Shown here in pieces: positions 26,193 to 35,204 of a stretch of DNA of 64,000 bases. The DNA is taken from the NCBI RefSeq assembly GCF_004366595.1, contig NZ_SORE01000006.1, positions 186,001 through 250,000 of the forward strand, written 5' to 3'. Every line of letters starts with the position of its first letter. The first letter of the stretch is position 1. This DNA is from Paraburkholderia rhizosphaerae (GTDB taxonomy: Bacteria > Pseudomonadota > Gammaproteobacteria > Burkholderiales > Burkholderiaceae). Made by a program: the position numbers and the translations under genes. The notes under the pieces were generated by a model. It was given only the letters and a program-made list of their open reading frames with translations, did not search any database and was not told where the DNA came from.

Positions 26193-26678
26193 ATGCTTGA
26201 CAGGCTCGACCAGGACTTTGCGTTCAACAAGGAAGCGCTCGACGTGCGCGCCTATCGGCAGGAGGTGTTGTCGTCGAATATCGCGAACGCCGATACGCCG
26301 AACTACAAGGCGCGCGACATCAACTTTGCGTCGTCGCTAGCCGGCGCGCTGCGCAAGGCGAACGGCCAGCCCGTTTCCGGCGCGGCGCCGCTGCAGATGA
26401 CACAGCCGGCCGGCGTGACGAGCGGGATGACGCTTGCGACCACCGAGCCTGGCCATATGGCGGGCAAGGCGAAGCTGATCCCGACCGGCGGCCCGGTCCA
26501 GGATTACGGCCAGCTGAAGTACCGCACGCCGGTGCAGCCCGCGCTCGATGGCAACACGGTCGACCTCGACTCCGAGCGCGTGCAGTTCGCCGACAACACG
26601 CTGCATCTCGAATCGGGGATGACGATGGTGTCGTCGCAGATCAAGGGCTTGCTGTCGGCGATCACGTCAGGCAGCTAA
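26193..26678 (+). CDS. flgB: flagellar rod protein FlgB
   Basis: FlgB is a proximal rod subunit. The 161-residue product has the rod signature SSNIANADTPNYKARDINF and a C-terminal helix (MTMVSSQIKGLLSAI). CGGAGAT precedes the ATG. Unusually for a rod operon, 210 nt of low-complexity DNA separate it from flgC. Confidence 0.95.
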   Translation: MLDRLDQDFAFNKEALDVRAYRQEVLSSNIANADTPNYKARDINFASSLAGALRKANGQPVSGAAPLQMTQPAGVTSGMTLATTEPGHMAGKAKLIPTGGPVQDYGQLKYRTPVQPALDGNTVDLDSERVQFADNTLHLESGMTMVSSQIKGLLSAITSGS

Positions 26679-26888
26679 CACGATCACTACGGGGAGCGGC
26701 CGCGTCGATCGCCTGAACGATCACGACGCGCCGGCTTGCAGGACAAACGGCCGCACAGACGGCAACACAGCAGGCAGCACAGCAGCAACACGAACAACAG
26801 GGCGCCGCGCGGCACAAGAACAGCAATGCGCGGACGGCGGCACTCAATTAACGCTACGGGTTGGTACACGAAGGAGGCTCGACAGGCC

Positions 26889-27311
26889 ATGTCATTAATG
26901 AACATCTTCAAGGTGGCGGGTTCGGCGCTGACAGCGCAATCGCAGCGCCTGAACGTCACCGCGTCGAATCTGGCGAACGCGGACAGCACGACCGGTCCGG
27001 ACGGCAAGCCGTACCGCGCGAAGCAGGTCGTGTTCGCGGTCGATCCGCTCGGCGGCGCGCGCTCGGCTTCGGGCCAGCAGGTCGGCGGCGTGCAGGTGAC
27101 CGGCGTGGTCGACGACCCGACGCCGATGAAGACGACCTACGACCCGAGCAACCCGGCGGCGAATGCGGACGGCTACGTGACCGCGCCGAACGTCGATCCG
27201 GTGCAGGAAATGGTGAACATGATCTCGGCGTCGCGCTCGTACCAGGCCAACATCGAGACGCTGAACACCGCGAAGAACCTGATGCTGAAAACGCTGACGA
27301 TCGGCACCTGA
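26889..27311 (+). CDS. flgC: flagellar rod protein FlgC
   Basis: FlgC is a proximal rod subunit of 140 residues with [14 protein letters not shown] and the C-terminal [16 protein letters not shown]. The ATG at 26889 follows GAAGGAGG; an in-frame ATG at 26736 would add 51 Gln/Arg-rich residues without family support and is rejected. Confidence 0.95.
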   Translation: MSLMNIFKVAGSALTAQSQRLNVTASNLANADSTTGPDGKPYRAKQVVFAVDPLGGARSASGQQVGGVQVTGVVDDPTPMKTTYDPSNPAANADGYVTAPNVDPVQEMVNMISASRSYQANIETLNTAKNLMLKTLTIGT

Positions 27312-27321
27312 GGAGAATCGC

Positions 27322-28050
27322 TTGAGCAGCTCAACAATCGGAAGCACCGGCACCACGGTGAACAACACGCCGAACGACACGATGGGTGCCAATTCGGCCA
27401 GCACCTCCGCGTCGGATCTGCAGACGACGTTCCTGAAACTGCTGGTCACGCAGCTTCAGAACCAGGACCCAACCGCGCCGATGGACAGCTCGCAGATGAC
27501 GTCGCAGCTCGCGCAGATCGACACGGTGAGCGGCATCGCACAGCTCAACCAGACGCTGACGTCGCTGTCGTCGCAGCTGTCGGCGACCGAGGCGGGTCAG
27601 TCCGCGTCGCTGATCGGACGCACGGTGCTCGTGCCGGGCAATACGTTCACGGTCGATTTCCCGCTCAACGCGGACGGCTCGACCAGCACCACGCCGGCCG
27701 CATCGCCGTTCGGCATCAAGCTGCCGGGCGCCGCGTCGGATCTGCGCTTGCAGGTCAAGGACTCGAACGGCCAGGTGGTGCGCACGATCGATCTCGGTTC
27801 GCAGCCTGCCGGCGTGATTCCGGTGCCGGGCTTCAACCCGGTCGACGACAACGGCAACCCGCTGCCAAAGGGCAACTACACGTTCACGGTGACGGATGCG
27901 GGCGGTACCGCAACCGGCACGAGCGCGCCTCTCGCATTGACCGGCATCTCGGTGATCAGCGTCGTCACGCAGGCGGACGGCACACCAGGCCTGACCCTCG
28001 CGAACGGTCAGACCATCCCATTGAACGGCGGCCCCTCGGGCATTCTTTGA
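27322..28050 (+). CDS. flgD: flagellar hook assembly scaffold FlgD
   Basis: FlgD caps the growing hook. The N-terminal conserved block (TTFLKLLVTQLQNQDPTAPMDSSQMTSQLAQ) runs from about residue 32 and is followed by a FlgD-type Ig/Tudor region with a Pro/Gly-rich loop. It has 242 residues. The start is a TTG preceded by GAGGAGA, 10 nt after flgC. Confidence 0.95.
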   Translation: MSSSTIGSTGTTVNNTPNDTMGANSASTSASDLQTTFLKLLVTQLQNQDPTAPMDSSQMTSQLAQIDTVSGIAQLNQTLTSLSSQLSATEAGQSASLIGRTVLVPGNTFTVDFPLNADGSTSTTPAASPFGIKLPGAASDLRLQVKDSNGQVVRTIDLGSQPAGVIPVPGFNPVDDNGNPLPKGNYTFTVTDAGGTATGTSAPLALTGISVISVVTQADGTPGLTLANGQTIPLNGGPSGIL

Positions 28051-28074
28051 TCCTCATCAGATTCGGAGCGCAAC

Positions 28075-29328
28075 ATGAGTTATCAGCAAGGCTTGAGCGG
28101 TCTGGCGGCCGCAACCAACGACCTCGACGTGGTCGGCAACAACATTGCCAACGCGCAAACGGTCGGCTTCAAGCAGAGCACGGCAGTCTTCGCCGACCTG
28201 TACGCGAATTCGATCGCGACCGCGGTGAACAACCAGATTGGTATCGGTACGCGACTGGCTGGCGTGCAGCAGGATTTCTCGCAAGGTCAGGTGCAGACCA
28301 CCGGCACCGCGACCAACATGGCGATCAACGGCAACGGCTTCTTCCAGATGCAGAATCCGAACGGCCTGATCACGTATTCGCGTAATGGCCAGTTCGTGCC
28401 GGACAAGAACGGCTTTATCACGGACGCCGAAGGCAACAAGCTGATGGGCTTCCAGGCTAATGCACAGGGTCAGCTGCAAAAGGGCGACATTGTGCCGATC
28501 CAGATTCCGAACGCGAGCCTGTTGCCGCCGGTCGCGACCACGCAGGCGACCTTCGGCATCAACCTGGACGCGGCGGCGACCGCGCCTACCGCGGCATTCA
28601 ATTTCCAGGACGACACCACCTTCAACTTCACGACGTCGATCAATACGGTCGATTCGCTCGGCGCGACCACCAAGGTCAACCTGTTCTTCGTGAAGGGTGC
28701 GACGCCGGGCCAGTGGGAAGTTTTCGCGGGCCCGTCGGGTGCCGCGCCGACCGACCTCGGCAGCATGACGTTCGATTCGGCCGGCGCGTTGACGGCGTCC
28801 GCTGATCCGGCGGGCAACCCGACTGCGGTGGCTGGCCAGTTCTCGATTCCGATTCCGCACACCGATGGTTCCGCGGCCCAGACCGTGGCGCTCAACCTGT
28901 CCGGCCTGACGCAGTTCGGCGCCGGCGGCAACGGCAGCACGCAAACGTCCGCACCGACGCAGGACGGCTTCGGCACGTCGCAGCTCGCTGACTTTTCGAT
29001 TGGTAGTGACGGCACGATCACCGGCAACTACACCGACGGCCGTACCGCGATCCTCGGCCAGGTGCTGCTCGCGAACTTCGCGGACCCGAACGGCCTGCAG
29101 AACCTCGGCAACAACCAGTTCGCGCAAACCGCGCAGTCGGGTCAGCCGCAGGTTGGTGTGCCGGGTTCGTCGGTGCTCGGTTCCGTGCAGGGCAGTGCCG
29201 TCGAAACGTCGAACGTCGACCTGACCGGCTCGCTGGTCGATCTGATTACCGCGCAGCGCAACTACCAGGCGAACGCGCAGACGATCAAGACGCAGCAGAC
29301 GATCGACCAGACCCTGATCAACCTGTAA
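28075..29328 (+). CDS. flgE: flagellar hook protein FlgE
   Basis: FlgE polymerises into the hook. The 417-residue product has LDVVGNNIANAQTVGFKQS at the N-terminus, the middle domains, and VDLTGSLVDLITAQRNYQAN at the C-terminus, the coiled segments that pack in the hook core. Its length is close to the Salmonella protein. Confidence 0.96.
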   Translation: MSYQQGLSGLAAATNDLDVVGNNIANAQTVGFKQSTAVFADLYANSIATAVNNQIGIGTRLAGVQQDFSQGQVQTTGTATNMAINGNGFFQMQNPNGLITYSRNGQFVPDKNGFITDAEGNKLMGFQANAQGQLQKGDIVPIQIPNASLLPPVATTQATFGINLDAAATAPTAAFNFQDDTTFNFTTSINTVDSLGATTKVNLFFVKGATPGQWEVFAGPSGAAPTDLGSMTFDSAGALTASADPAGNPTAVAGQFSIPIPHTDGSAAQTVALNLSGLTQFGAGGNGSTQTSAPTQDGFGTSQLADFSIGSDGTITGNYTDGRTAILGQVLLANFADPNGLQNLGNNQFAQTAQSGQPQVGVPGSSVLGSVQGSAVETSNVDLTGSLVDLITAQRNYQANAQTIKTQQTIDQTLINL

Positions 29329-29379
29329 CGCGGCGACGCGCAAGCTGCCGCGAAATCCTGACAAGGACACAAGCGAGTC

Positions 29380-30138
29380 ATGGACCGACTGATCTACACC
29401 GCGATGACCGGCGCCACTCAGGCGCTCGACCAGCAGGCCGTCGTCGCGAACAACCTTGCGAACGCGTCGACCACCGGCTTTCGCGCGCAGCTCGCGAACT
29501 TCCGTTCCGTGCCGATGAGCTTCGGCGACGGTTCGGCTGTCAACGACCAGACCACCCGCACCTTCGTGCTGTCTGCGACACCGGGTTCGGACTACACGCC
29601 GGGCCCGATCTCGCAGACCGGCAACCCGCTCGACATCGCGATTCAAGGCTCAGGCTGGATCGCGGTGCAGACGCCGGACGGCAACGAAGCGTACACGCGC
29701 GCCGGCAATCTGCACGTCGATGAGAATGGCCAGATCGTCACCGCGAACAACCTGCCGGTGATCGGCAACGGTGGCCCGATTGCGGTGCCGCCCGCATCGC
29801 AGGTGACGATCGGCACCGATGGCAGCGTGTCGGTGCTCGCGCCCGGCGACCCGCCGAACGCGATCGCGCTGGTCGATCAGATCAAGCTCGTGAACCCGGA
29901 CGCGAACACGATGATGCGCGGCGACGACGGCCTGTTCCGTCCGGCCGACGGCAATCCGGCCGATCAGGATCCGAACGTGCAGGTCGCGTCGGGATCGCTC
30001 GAAGGCAGCAACGTGAATCCGGTTGCGGCGATGGTGTCGATGATCACCAACGCGCGCCAGTTCCAGATGCAGACGAAATTGATTCAGACCGCCGACCAGA
30101 ACGAGCAGTCGGCCAACCAGTTACTCAGTTTCAGCTGA
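29380..30138 (+). CDS. flgF: flagellar proximal rod protein FlgF
   Basis: A 252-residue rod subunit with DRLIYTAMTGATQALDQQA, NLANASTTGFRA and the C-terminal GSNVNPVAAMVSMITNARQF typical of FlgF rather than FlgG. It lies between flgE and flgG as expected. Confidence 0.95.
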   Translation: MDRLIYTAMTGATQALDQQAVVANNLANASTTGFRAQLANFRSVPMSFGDGSAVNDQTTRTFVLSATPGSDYTPGPISQTGNPLDIAIQGSGWIAVQTPDGNEAYTRAGNLHVDENGQIVTANNLPVIGNGGPIAVPPASQVTIGTDGSVSVLAPGDPPNAIALVDQIKLVNPDANTMMRGDDGLFRPADGNPADQDPNVQVASGSLEGSNVNPVAAMVSMITNARQFQMQTKLIQTADQNEQSANQLLSFS

Positions 30139-30193
30139 TGCGGCGCGCCGCCGGAACTGAAACCCATGGTGTGACACCAGGAGAATAACGAAC

Positions 30194-30982
30194 GTGAACC
30201 GCTCCCTCTACATTGCCGCGACCGGCATGAATGCGCAGCAGGCGCAGATGGACGTGATTTCGAACAACCTCGCGAACGTCAGCACGAACGGCTTCAAGGG
30301 CTCGCGCGCGGTGTTCGAAGACCTGATTTACCAGACGCTGCGTCAGCCGGGCGCGAACTCGACGCAAAACACCGAGATTCCGTCGGGCAGCCAGATCGGC
30401 ACCGGCGTGCAGCAGGTCGCGACCGAGCGTCTGTACACGCAGGGCAACCTGACGCAGACCGGCAACTCGAAGGATGTCGCGATCAACGGCAACGGCTTCT
30501 TCCAGGTGCAGATGCCGGACGGCACGATCGCATACACGCGTGACGGTTCGTTCCAGACCGACCAGCAGGGCCGCCTCGTCACGTCGAGCGGCTTCCCGTT
30601 GCAGCCGGCCATCACGATTCCGCAGAACGCGACCAGCATGACGATCGGCCAGGACGGCACCGTGTCGATCACGCAGGGCAATTCGACCAACACGGTGAAC
30701 ATCGGCACGATTCAGCTCGCCACGTTTATCAACCCGGCCGGTCTCGATTCGATCGGCCAGAACCTTGCGCAGGAAACCCAGTCGTCCGGCGCGCCGAACG
30801 TCGGCCAGCCGAGCCTGAACGGCATCGGCTCGCTGCAGCAGGGTTTCGTCGAAACGTCGAACGTGAACGTCGTGCAGGAACTGGTGAACATGATCCAGAC
30901 CCAGCGCGCGTATGAAATCAACAGCAAGGCCGTGACCACGTCCGATCAGATGCTGCAGACGCTCAGTCAGATGCAGGTTTGA
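30194..30982 (+). CDS. flgG: flagellar distal rod protein FlgG
   Basis: FlgG forms the distal rod. The 262-residue product has [20 protein letters not shown], the YQTLRQPG segment characteristic of FlgG, and [23 protein letters not shown] start, preceded by CAGGAGAA. Confidence 0.96.
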   Translation: MNRSLYIAATGMNAQQAQMDVISNNLANVSTNGFKGSRAVFEDLIYQTLRQPGANSTQNTEIPSGSQIGTGVQQVATERLYTQGNLTQTGNSKDVAINGNGFFQVQMPDGTIAYTRDGSFQTDQQGRLVTSSGFPLQPAITIPQNATSMTIGQDGTVSITQGNSTNTVNIGTIQLATFINPAGLDSIGQNLAQETQSSGAPNVGQPSLNGIGSLQQGFVETSNVNVVQELVNMIQTQRAYEINSKAVTTSDQMLQTLSQMQV

Positions 30983-31032
30983 ACGTTCGTCGTCACTTCG
31001 AACAGATGGTTATCAGGTAGGCGGTTACGAAG

Positions 31033-31731
31033 ATGTCGCAGCTCATCAGTCTCATGGTTCGCACCGGTGCCGCACGCGCGGCACTGCCGCTCGCACTCGC
31101 CGGCGCGTTGGCTGGCTGCGCGCTCGTGCCCAAAGAGCCGATCGTGCAGCAGCCGATGACCGCGGTGCCGCCGGTGCCGGCGCAACTGCAGGCGCCCGGG
31201 TCGATCTTCAACCCGGGCACGGCAGGCCACCCGCTGTTCGAAGACCAGCGTCCGCGCAACGTCGGCGACATTCTGACGATCGTCATTTCGGAAAACATCA
31301 ACGCGACCAAGCAGTCCGGCGCGAACGCGAACCGCAACGGCACCACGGGCGTCTCGATCGCGAAGGCAAACTTCCTGTCGGGGCTGCTGAACAAGGCGAA
31401 TCTCGACGCGTCAGGGCAGAACCAGTTTCAGGCGAGCGGTGGCGCGAACGCGTCGAACACGTTTAACGGCGTGATTACCGTGACCGTGACGAATGTGTTG
31501 CCGAATGGCAATCTCGTCGTGAGCGGCCAGAAGCAGATGCTGATCAATCAGGGCAACGAGTGGGTGCGCTTTTCCGGCGTCGTGAACCCGAATACGGTTG
31601 CTGGTGACAACTCGGTGTTTTCGACCGAAGTGGCTGATGCGAGGATCGAATATTCGGCGAAGGGCTATATCGACGAAGCCGAGCAGATGGGCTGGTTCCA
31701 GCGCTTCTTCATGAATATTTCACCGTGGTGA
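31033..31731 (+). CDS. flgH: flagellar L-ring lipoprotein FlgH
   Basis: FlgH forms the outer-membrane L-ring. The 232-residue product has a lipobox LAGC, then [21 protein letters not shown] and the C-terminal [19 protein letters not shown] block. The stop overlaps the likely flgI start (TGATG). Confidence 0.96.
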   Translation: MSQLISLMVRTGAARAALPLALAGALAGCALVPKEPIVQQPMTAVPPVPAQLQAPGSIFNPGTAGHPLFEDQRPRNVGDILTIVISENINATKQSGANANRNGTTGVSIAKANFLSGLLNKANLDASGQNQFQASGGANASNTFNGVITVTVTNVLPNGNLVVSGQKQMLINQGNEWVRFSGVVNPNTVAGDNSVFSTEVADARIEYSAKGYIDEAEQMGWFQRFFMNISPW

Positions 31732-32948
31732 TGACGATGAACGCTTCGACTCTTCGTCACGCTTCGATGAGCTCGCTGTTGCGCTTGTCCACACGCTGCC
31801 TGGCACGCGCCGCGCTGTTCTCCGTGTCGATGCTCGCGCTGCTCGCCGCATGGTCGCCGGCTGCGCATGCGGAGCGCCTGAAGGATCTCGTATCGATCCA
31901 GGGTGTGCGCGACAACCCGCTGATCGGTTATGGCCTCGTCGTCGGCCTTGACGGCACCGGCGACCAGACCACGCAGACCCCGTTCACGACGCAGACGCTC
32001 GCCAACATGCTCGCGAACCTCGGTATCGGTATTAACAACCAGCAGGCGGGTGCGACCAATGGCGGTGTGTCGCCGCTGACGAACATGCAGTTGAAGAACG
32101 TTGCCGCGGTCATGGTGACCGCAACGCTGCCGCCGTTCGCGCGGCCCGGCGAAGCGATCGACGTGACCGTGTCGTCGCTCGGCAACGCGAAAAGTCTGCG
32201 CGGCGGTACGCTGCTGATGACGCCGATGAAAGGCGCGGACGGCTCGGTCTATGCGCTCGCGCAAGGCAACCTCGCGGTCGGCGGCGCCGGCGCAAGCGCG
32301 AACGGTAGCCGCGTGCAGGTCAACCAGCTCGCGGCCGGCCGCATCGCGGACGGCGCGATCGTCGAGCGCGCGTTGCCGGTCAATGTCGCGCAGGCGGGCG
32401 GCATGATGGAAATGAACCTGAACGACATGGATTACGACAACGCGCAGAAGATCGTCGCAGCCGTCAACAATGCGTTCGGCCCGGGCACCGCGACCGCGCT
32501 CGACGGTCGCTCGATCCAGTTGCACGCGCCGGGCGACACTGCGTCGCAGGTGTCGTTCCTCGCGCAGTTGCAGAACCTCGAGATCAAACCGGCAAAGGCT
32601 GCGGCGAAGGTCATCCTGAACGCGCGCACCGGGTCGATTGTGATGAACCAGATGGTGACGCTCGACAGCTGCGCGGTCGCGCACGGCAATCTGTCGGTGG
32701 TCGTGAATACGCAAACGGTGGTCAGCCAGCCGAATGCGTTCTCGAACGGGCAGACGGTCGCCGCCCGCCAGTCGCAGATCCAGCTGAAGCAGGACAATGG
32801 GTCGCTCAAGTACGTGACGGCCGGCGCGAACCTCGCCGATGTCGTCAAGGCGCTGAACGCGCTCGGCGCCACGCCGGCCGATCTGATGTCGATCTTGCAG
32901 GCCATGAAGGCCGCCGGCGCGTTGCGCGCCGACCTGGAAATCATCTAA
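31731..32948 (+). CDS. flgI: flagellar P-ring protein FlgI
   Basis: FlgI forms the periplasmic P-ring around the rod and is assembled with FlgA. It has a long N-terminal signal peptide ending at AHAERLKDL, then [25 protein letters not shown]. Start is uncertain: GTG at 31725, ATG at 31731 (overlapping the flgH stop) or ATG at 31737; the signal peptide is intact with any of them. About 405 residues. flgJ follows after 15 nt. Confidence 0.94.
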   Translation: MTMNASTLRHASMSSLLRLSTRCLARAALFSVSMLALLAAWSPAAHAERLKDLVSIQGVRDNPLIGYGLVVGLDGTGDQTTQTPFTTQTLANMLANLGIGINNQQAGATNGGVSPLTNMQLKNVAAVMVTATLPPFARPGEAIDVTVSSLGNAKSLRGGTLLMTPMKGADGSVYALAQGNLAVGGAGASANGSRVQVNQLAAGRIADGAIVERALPVNVAQAGGMMEMNLNDMDYDNAQKIVAAVNNAFGPGTATALDGRSIQLHAPGDTASQVSFLAQLQNLEIKPAKAAAKVILNARTGSIVMNQMVTLDSCAVAHGNLSVVVNTQTVVSQPNAFSNGQTVAARQSQIQLKQDNGSLKYVTAGANLADVVKALNALGATPADLMSILQAMKAAGALRADLEII

Positions 32949-32963
32949 GCAGGAAGCACGACG

Positions 32964-33932
32964 ATGAATGCGGACTCTCCCAAGCCGGCAGCAGATCTCG
33001 ATAAGCGCTTCGCACTCGACGTGCAGGGCTTCGACGCGCTGCGCGCGCAGGCCAAGGCTTCGCCGCAATCCGCGCTGAAGGTAGCCGCGCGCCAGTTCGA
33101 CGCGGTGTTCCTGCAGATGATGATGAAAAGCATGCGCGAGGCGACGCCGCACGATGGCCCGCTCGATTCGCGCGACGGTGCCCAGTTCATGTCGATGCTG
33201 GACGAACAGCTGTCGCAGCAGATGTCGTCGAAGGGAATCGGCGTCGCGGACATGATGATCAAGCAGCTTGCGCGTCAGGCGAACCTTTCGGATGACGGCA
33301 GCGGCAGTGGCAACGGATCGATGCTCGGCGGCGCTGGGATCGGCTCGCTGTCGACCCTCAATTCGCTTGCGCGTGCGTATTCGAACCCGGCCGCGAACGG
33401 CGCGCTGACGACCGGCCGCGGCTACTCGGCCAACAGCGCGCTGACGCCGCCGGTGCGGGGCAACGGGCAGTCCGAGAAGGTCGACACGTTCGTGAATAAA
33501 CTCGCGGCGCCGGCTCAGGCGGCGAGCGCGGCAACCGGCATTCCGGCGCGCTTCATCATCGGCCAGGCCGCGCTCGAGTCCGGGTGGGGCAAACGCGAGA
33601 TCAAGAAGCCGGACGGCTCGACGAGCCACAACGTGTTCGGCATCAAGGCGACCAGGGACTGGACCGGCGACACGGTGTCGACCGTCACGACCGAGTATGT
33701 GGACGGCCAGCCGCAGCGTCGCGTGGAGAAATTCCGTTCGTACGCGTCTTACCAGGAGGCGATGAACGACTACGCGAGCATGCTGAAGAACAACCCGCGC
33801 TATGCGTCCGTGTTGAACGCATCCCATGCAAAGAGCGCCGCGGGCTTCGCGAACGGTATGCAGCGCGCCGGCTACGCGACCGATCCGCACTACGCGCGCA
33901 AGCTGATGTCGATCATGCAGCAAATGAGCTGA
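32964..33932 (+). CDS. flgJ: rod cap and peptidoglycan hydrolase FlgJ
   Basis: FlgJ is a two-domain protein. The N-terminal rod-cap domain (FDAVFLQMMMKSMREATP, near residues 48-65) is joined by a Ser/Gly-rich linker to a C-terminal glucosaminidase-type domain (IPARFIIGQAALESGWGKREI, HNVFGIKATRDW, FRSYASYQEAMNDYASML). The glutamate in ALESGWG is the expected catalytic residue. It has 322 residues, close to the enteric two-domain form. Last gene of the flgB-J run; a hairpin follows. Confidence 0.95.
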   Translation: MNADSPKPAADLDKRFALDVQGFDALRAQAKASPQSALKVAARQFDAVFLQMMMKSMREATPHDGPLDSRDGAQFMSMLDEQLSQQMSSKGIGVADMMIKQLARQANLSDDGSGSGNGSMLGGAGIGSLSTLNSLARAYSNPAANGALTTGRGYSANSALTPPVRGNGQSEKVDTFVNKLAAPAQAASAATGIPARFIIGQAALESGWGKREIKKPDGSTSHNVFGIKATRDWTGDTVSTVTTEYVDGQPQRRVEKFRSYASYQEAMNDYASMLKNNPRYASVLNASHAKSAAGFANGMQRAGYATDPHYARKLMSIMQQMS

Positions 33933-33975
33933 GCGCCGCTTCCCGTCTACGCGCTTCGCATAACCTTCCCGGACA

Positions 33976-33997
33976 CCGGCCGCTGCGCTGCGGCCGG
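33976..33997 (+). terminator. hairpin after flgJ
   Basis: CCGGCCGC (33976-33983) pairs perfectly with GCGGCCGG (33990-33997) over a 6-nt loop, 44 nt after the flgJ stop. No T-run follows, so it is a weak terminator candidate. Confidence 0.4.
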
Positions 33998-34037
33998 CTC
34001 GCGCGCGCTCGCGCTAAAATTATTTGCGACCGCACTC

Positions 34038-34064
34038 TAAACTTCGCCGAATAATTGCCGCTAT
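34038..34064 (+). promoter_or_regulatory. sigma28 promoter of the flagellar brake gene
   Basis: TAAACTTC (34038-34045), an 11-bp spacer, and GCCGCTAT (34057-34064). The invariant TAAA-N15-GCCG frame is kept. It lies about 98 nt before the ycgR ATG. Confidence 0.6.
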
Positions 34065-34162
34065 AGCGTAAAGATCGATTGCCGGAGGATCCCGGCAGAC
34101 CGGTCATAGAATACGCGTGTCGCCGGCAGGGCCGGCGGTTCGCATCGCGAGACTACGACATC

Positions 34163-34921
34163 ATGGAACCCAATCTGTCGACCGCCCAGCCGGAGGAAGC
34201 GATTGAGCCGACCGAGCATTTCGGCCGTCGCAATCCGCTGGAAATCGGCGTTCAGCTGCGCAATCTGTTCAACCGGGGCGACTTTCTGACCGTGCAGTAC
34301 AAGGGCGGCCAGCTGGTCACGCGTATCCTCGACGTCGACGTACGCACGCAGACTTTCGTCTTCGACTGGGGCGCGTTGCCCGAGCAGAATCGCGGTCTGC
34401 TCGCTGCGCCGCATTGCCACTTTCTCGCGGCGCCGGAAGGCGTGCGTGTCGAGTTCGGCACCGGCACACCGCGCGAGACGTCATTCGAAGGCCGTCCGGC
34501 GTTCGAATCCGCGTTTCCCGAGGTGCTGTACTACATCCAGCGGCGCGAGTACTTCCGCGTCGAAACGCCGATCCTCAACCCGTACTACTGCTCGGGCAAG
34601 CTGCCCGACGGCGATACGTTCCGCTTCGAAATTCATGACCTGTCGCTAGGCGGCATCGGCCTGCGCACCGGCGACGAACGCGCGGCGACATTGCCGTTGA
34701 GCACGGTATTGTCCGATATCGAAGTGAATCTGAACGGCAGCGGCACGCTGTCGCTCGATCTGCAGATCGTGTCGCTGCGCGCGATGCCGTTGCCGCATGG
34801 CGGCGGGACGCGCTATCTGCTGGGCTTGCGATTCATGTCGCTGCCGGGCAGCGCGGAAAATACGCTGCAGCGTCTGATCACACAGCTTGAGATGAAACGC
34901 CGCTCGCTCGTGCGGGTATAA
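34163..34921 (+). CDS. ycgR: flagellar brake protein YcgR (PilZ, c-di-GMP)
   Basis: YcgR binds c-di-GMP and slows the motor. The 252-residue product has an N-terminal YcgR domain (residues 25-125) and a PilZ domain with the binding motif RREYFRVETP and the later DLSLGGIGL, matching RxxxR and (D/N)xSxxG. The ATG at 34163 is chosen because an in-frame upstream start at 34079 lies just after the sigma28 promoter and adds unrelated residues. It is flanked by flgJ and flgK, with its own promoter and hairpin. Confidence 0.93.
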   Translation: MEPNLSTAQPEEAIEPTEHFGRRNPLEIGVQLRNLFNRGDFLTVQYKGGQLVTRILDVDVRTQTFVFDWGALPEQNRGLLAAPHCHFLAAPEGVRVEFGTGTPRETSFEGRPAFESAFPEVLYYIQRREYFRVETPILNPYYCSGKLPDGDTFRFEIHDLSLGGIGLRTGDERAATLPLSTVLSDIEVNLNGSGTLSLDLQIVSLRAMPLPHGGGTRYLLGLRFMSLPGSAENTLQRLITQLEMKRRSLVRV

Positions 34922-34928
34922 GCGCAAA

Positions 34929-34955
34929 GGCCGCGCGGCGACACGCCGCGCGGCC
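34929..34955 (+). terminator. strong hairpin after ycgR
   Basis: A perfect 12-bp GC-only stem, GGCCGCGCGGCG (34929-34940) with CGCCGCGCGGCC (34944-34955), has a 3-nt loop and lies 7 nt after the stop. No T-tract follows. Confidence 0.55.
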
Positions 34956-35122
34956 ATGTCGCGCATTCCACGCGCAACAGCGATATAGCACCCGATTCCC
35001 TTTGTCCTCTCCGTTTTGACTTGCGCCGGTGCTATCGATAATGCACCGTCGGCAACTCTGTCGTGGCGCGCCGACCGCGGCCCGATGGCCCGCCCAAAGC
35101 GTGGCGGCATCCGGGTAATCGC

Positions 35123-35149
35123 TAAATTTTCGGCCGGCGCCGCCGATAT
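35123..35149 (+). promoter_or_regulatory. sigma28 promoter of flgKL
   Basis: TAAATTTT (35123-35130, 7 of 8), an 11-bp spacer and GCCGATAT (35142-35149, 7 of 8). It is one of the two best sigma28 matches in the window, about 56 nt before the flgK start. Confidence 0.8.
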
Positions 35150-35204
35150 ACCGCTTGTTCACGCAACTGGCGGCTGTCCGTTGACCCGCCTTTCAGGAGC
35201 ATGC

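Noticed and set aside
31665..33923. Very long open frame on the minus strand (752 codons) opposite flgI and flgJ
   Set aside because: It is an Arg/His-rich antisense shadow of two well-supported genes in GC-rich DNA, with no recognisable domain.
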